NCBI RefSeq assembly: GCF_024345375.1 | Contig: NZ_JAGQAZ010000001.1 | Location: forward strand, 682,001-746,000 | DNA: 64,000 bases | Direction of reading: 5' to 3' | Origin: Cyanobium sp. WAJ14-Wanaka | GTDB lineage: Bacteria; Cyanobacteriota; Cyanobacteriia; PCC-6307; Cyanobiaceae | In this document: one piece after another, positions 62,674-64,000 of the stretch | Numbering within the stretch: the first letter of the stretch is position 1 | Layout of the letters: every line of letters starts with the position of its first letter | Position numbers and translations under genes: made by a program | The notes under the pieces: generated by a model | What the model saw: the letters and a program-made list of their open reading frames with translations, nothing else | Told to the model about the DNA's origin: nothing | Databases searched by the model: none

Positions 62674-64000
62674 GTGCTGCGGCTCAGTGAGCTGAAATTA
62701 CCCCTTGACCACAGCGAGGTGGAGCTCAAGGCTGCCATCTGCAGGCGATTGGGGATCACACCTGACCAACTCAGGACTCACCAGTTGGTGAAGCGCAGCG
62801 TGGATGCCCGCAAACGCCAGCAGCTGGCCCTGGTTTACAGCTTTGATCTCGAACTAGAGCTCAGCCCAAAGGCCGAAGCGAAGCTGCTGCAGCGCTTCCG
62901 GGGCGACCCCCACCTAAAAGCCAGTCCAGACACCCGCTACCGCCTGGTTTGCGAGCCAGCGGAATTGGCATGCCCACCACTGCTGCGTCCGGTCGTAATC
63001 GGGGCTGGACCCTGCGGTTACTTCGCCGCCCTATTGCTCGCCCAGATGGGCCTAAAACCGCTACTCCTTGAACGCGGCAAGGCCGTTAAGGAGCGCAGCG
63101 CCGACACCTTCGGCTTTTGGCGCGGCAAATTGCAATTCAATCCCGAATCCAACGCCCAATTTGGCGAGGGAGGGGCGGGCACCTTCTCCGACGGCAAGCT
63201 CTACAGCCAGGTGAGTGAAGCCAAGACCTATGTGCGCAAGGTGCTGGAGGAACTAGTGGCGGCCGGGGCCAATCCGGAGATCCTCACCCTGCACCACCCC
63301 CACATCGGCACCTTCAAATTGGCCACCGTGGTGCGGGGTCTGCGCAGCCGCATCGAGGAGCTCGGCGGAGAGGTGCGATTTGAAGCCAGGGTGGATCGGC
63401 TCGAGCGCTGCCAGGCCAGCCGGGCCATCCAGGCGCTAGTGCTGGCCAGTGGCGAGCGGATCGCCGCCAACCAGGTGGTGATGGCTATCGGCCACAGCGC
63501 CCGGGACAGCTTCGCCATGCTCCAGGCGGAGGGCATAGCCATGGAGGTAAAACCCTTTGCCGTGGGTTTGAGGATCGAGCATCCCCAACCGCTGATTGAT
63601 CGGGCCCGCTGGGGACCCGCCGCCGGCCACCCGAAATTGGGTTCGGCGGAATACAAACTTGTGCACCACTGCACTGGCACCAACAGCTCTGGGCGCAGTG
63701 TTTACAGCTTCTGCATGTGCCCTGGCGGATTGGTGGTAGGTGCCACTTCAGAGCCGGGGCGGGTGGTAACCAACGGCATGAGCCAACACTCCCGCAACGA
63801 GCGCAATGCCAACAGCGGCCTTGTGGTGACCGTGAATGGGGCCGATCTCGAGCCCTATGGGGCCTATCCGGGCGATCCCCTGGCCGGGGTCGCCTTCCAG
63901 CGCCACTGGGAAGCCCAGGCATTTGTGGCTGGAGGCGGCAACTACAAAGCGCCGGCCCAAAGGCTGGGCGATTTTCTAAGGGGTGAGGCCTCTAGCCCCG
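62674..64000 (+). CDS. FAD-dependent oxidoreductase (3' end outside window)
   Basis: This entry runs off the window end at residue about 442 of an expected 530-550. Translation starts at GTG 62674, with TGGAG at 62661-62665 as ribosome site. An N-terminal domain of about 100 residues precedes the FAD-binding motif VVIGAGPCGYF (residues 108-117). Later come the GEGGAGTFSDGKLYS and AIGHSARDSF blocks, the pattern of a family of uncharacterised FAD-dependent dehydrogenases found in many bacteria. No substrate is known. Confidence 0.87.
   Translation, partial: MLRLSELKLPLDHSEVELKAAICRRLGITPDQLRTHQLVKRSVDARKRQQLALVYSFDLELELSPKAEAKLLQRFRGDPHLKASPDTRYRLVCEPAELACPPLLRPVVIGAGPCGYFAALLLAQMGLKPLLLERGKAVKERSADTFGFWRGKLQFNPESNAQFGEGGAGTFSDGKLYSQVSEAKTYVRKVLEELVAAGANPEILTLHHPHIGTFKLATVVRGLRSRIEELGGEVRFEARVDRLERCQASRAIQALVLASGERIAANQVVMAIGHSARDSFAMLQAEGIAMEVKPFAVGLRIEHPQPLIDRARWGPAAGHPKLGSAEYKLVHHCTGTNSSGRSVYSFCMCPGGLVVGATSEPGRVVTNGMSQHSRNERNANSGLVVTVNGADLEPYGAYPGDPLAGVAFQRHWEAQAFVAGGGNYKAPAQRLGDFLRGEASSP

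Noticed and set aside
62400-62759. 119-aa minus-strand frame overlapping the FAD oxidoreductase start.
   Set aside because: It is rich in Pro, Arg and Ser, antisense to a clear gene, and in a different frame from the more plausible 47-aa ORF.

Overview
The window is a 64 kb piece of a cyanobacterial chromosome, most likely a Cyanobium/Synechococcus-type picocyanobacterium. The evidence is a cytochrome c6 gene, a Psb27 lipoprotein, a ferrochelatase ending in a chlorophyll a/b-binding-like segment, a GlgB-type branching enzyme, a geranylgeranyl-reductase-family protein, several small proteins of cyanobacteria-restricted DUF families, high GC and very dense packing. I see no rRNA, tRNA, IS element, prophage or CRISPR array. 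About 53 protein genes are supported, many starting with GTG or TTG, and several neighbours overlap by 4 bases.

Layout: 0-7.3 kb carries a secreted small protein, a CocE-type hydrolase, a DUF3887-like protein, glgB, hemE and a coupled SDR gene. From 7.3 to 16.8 kb come petJ, clpB, a tight minus-strand cluster (YjbQ, HIT, unknown, pterin dehydratase, Coq4-like), an M32 carboxypeptidase, ppa and small secreted or membrane proteins. From 16.8 to 20.2 kb are a CLC anion transporter, hemC and a DUF1824 protein. The stretch 20.2-27.2 kb is a clearly more AT-rich glycolipid island: two GT2 enzymes (one fused to GtrA), two GT39/ArnT-like transferases, and a GtrA-YdjC flippase-deacetylase fusion. It lies directly downstream of rpoD with a 19-nt gap.

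From 28.5 to 44 kb is housekeeping: priA, argB, ssb, cobK, a PfkB kinase, purA, psb27, proS, a ferredoxin, an ArsC-like protein and a large membrane protein with a voltage-sensor-like segment. From 44 to 64 kb are lepB, a dihydroorotase homologue lacking key ligands, a double-domain histidine phosphatase, a CPBP protease, an FtsL-like gene with ftsI, a transaldolase-EF-hand fusion with a cNMP-binding protein, frr-pyrH, cobO, a tyrosine recombinase, hemH, an M23 peptidase, ilvB and a partial FAD oxidoreductase.

The most interesting region is the glycolipid island. Its parts (GT2 synthase, YdjC deacetylase, GtrA flippase, GT39 transferase) match step for step the logic of the Arn and Flm/NaxD/Lgm lipid A amino-sugar pathways of proteobacteria, but with a flippase-deacetylase fusion. 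This suggests an undescribed cyanobacterial envelope-modification system. Secondary points are a CLC protein with a plant-nitrate-type selectivity proline, an FtsL candidate, a probable non-catalytic dihydroorotase, and a zinc-ribbon tail on acetolactate synthase.
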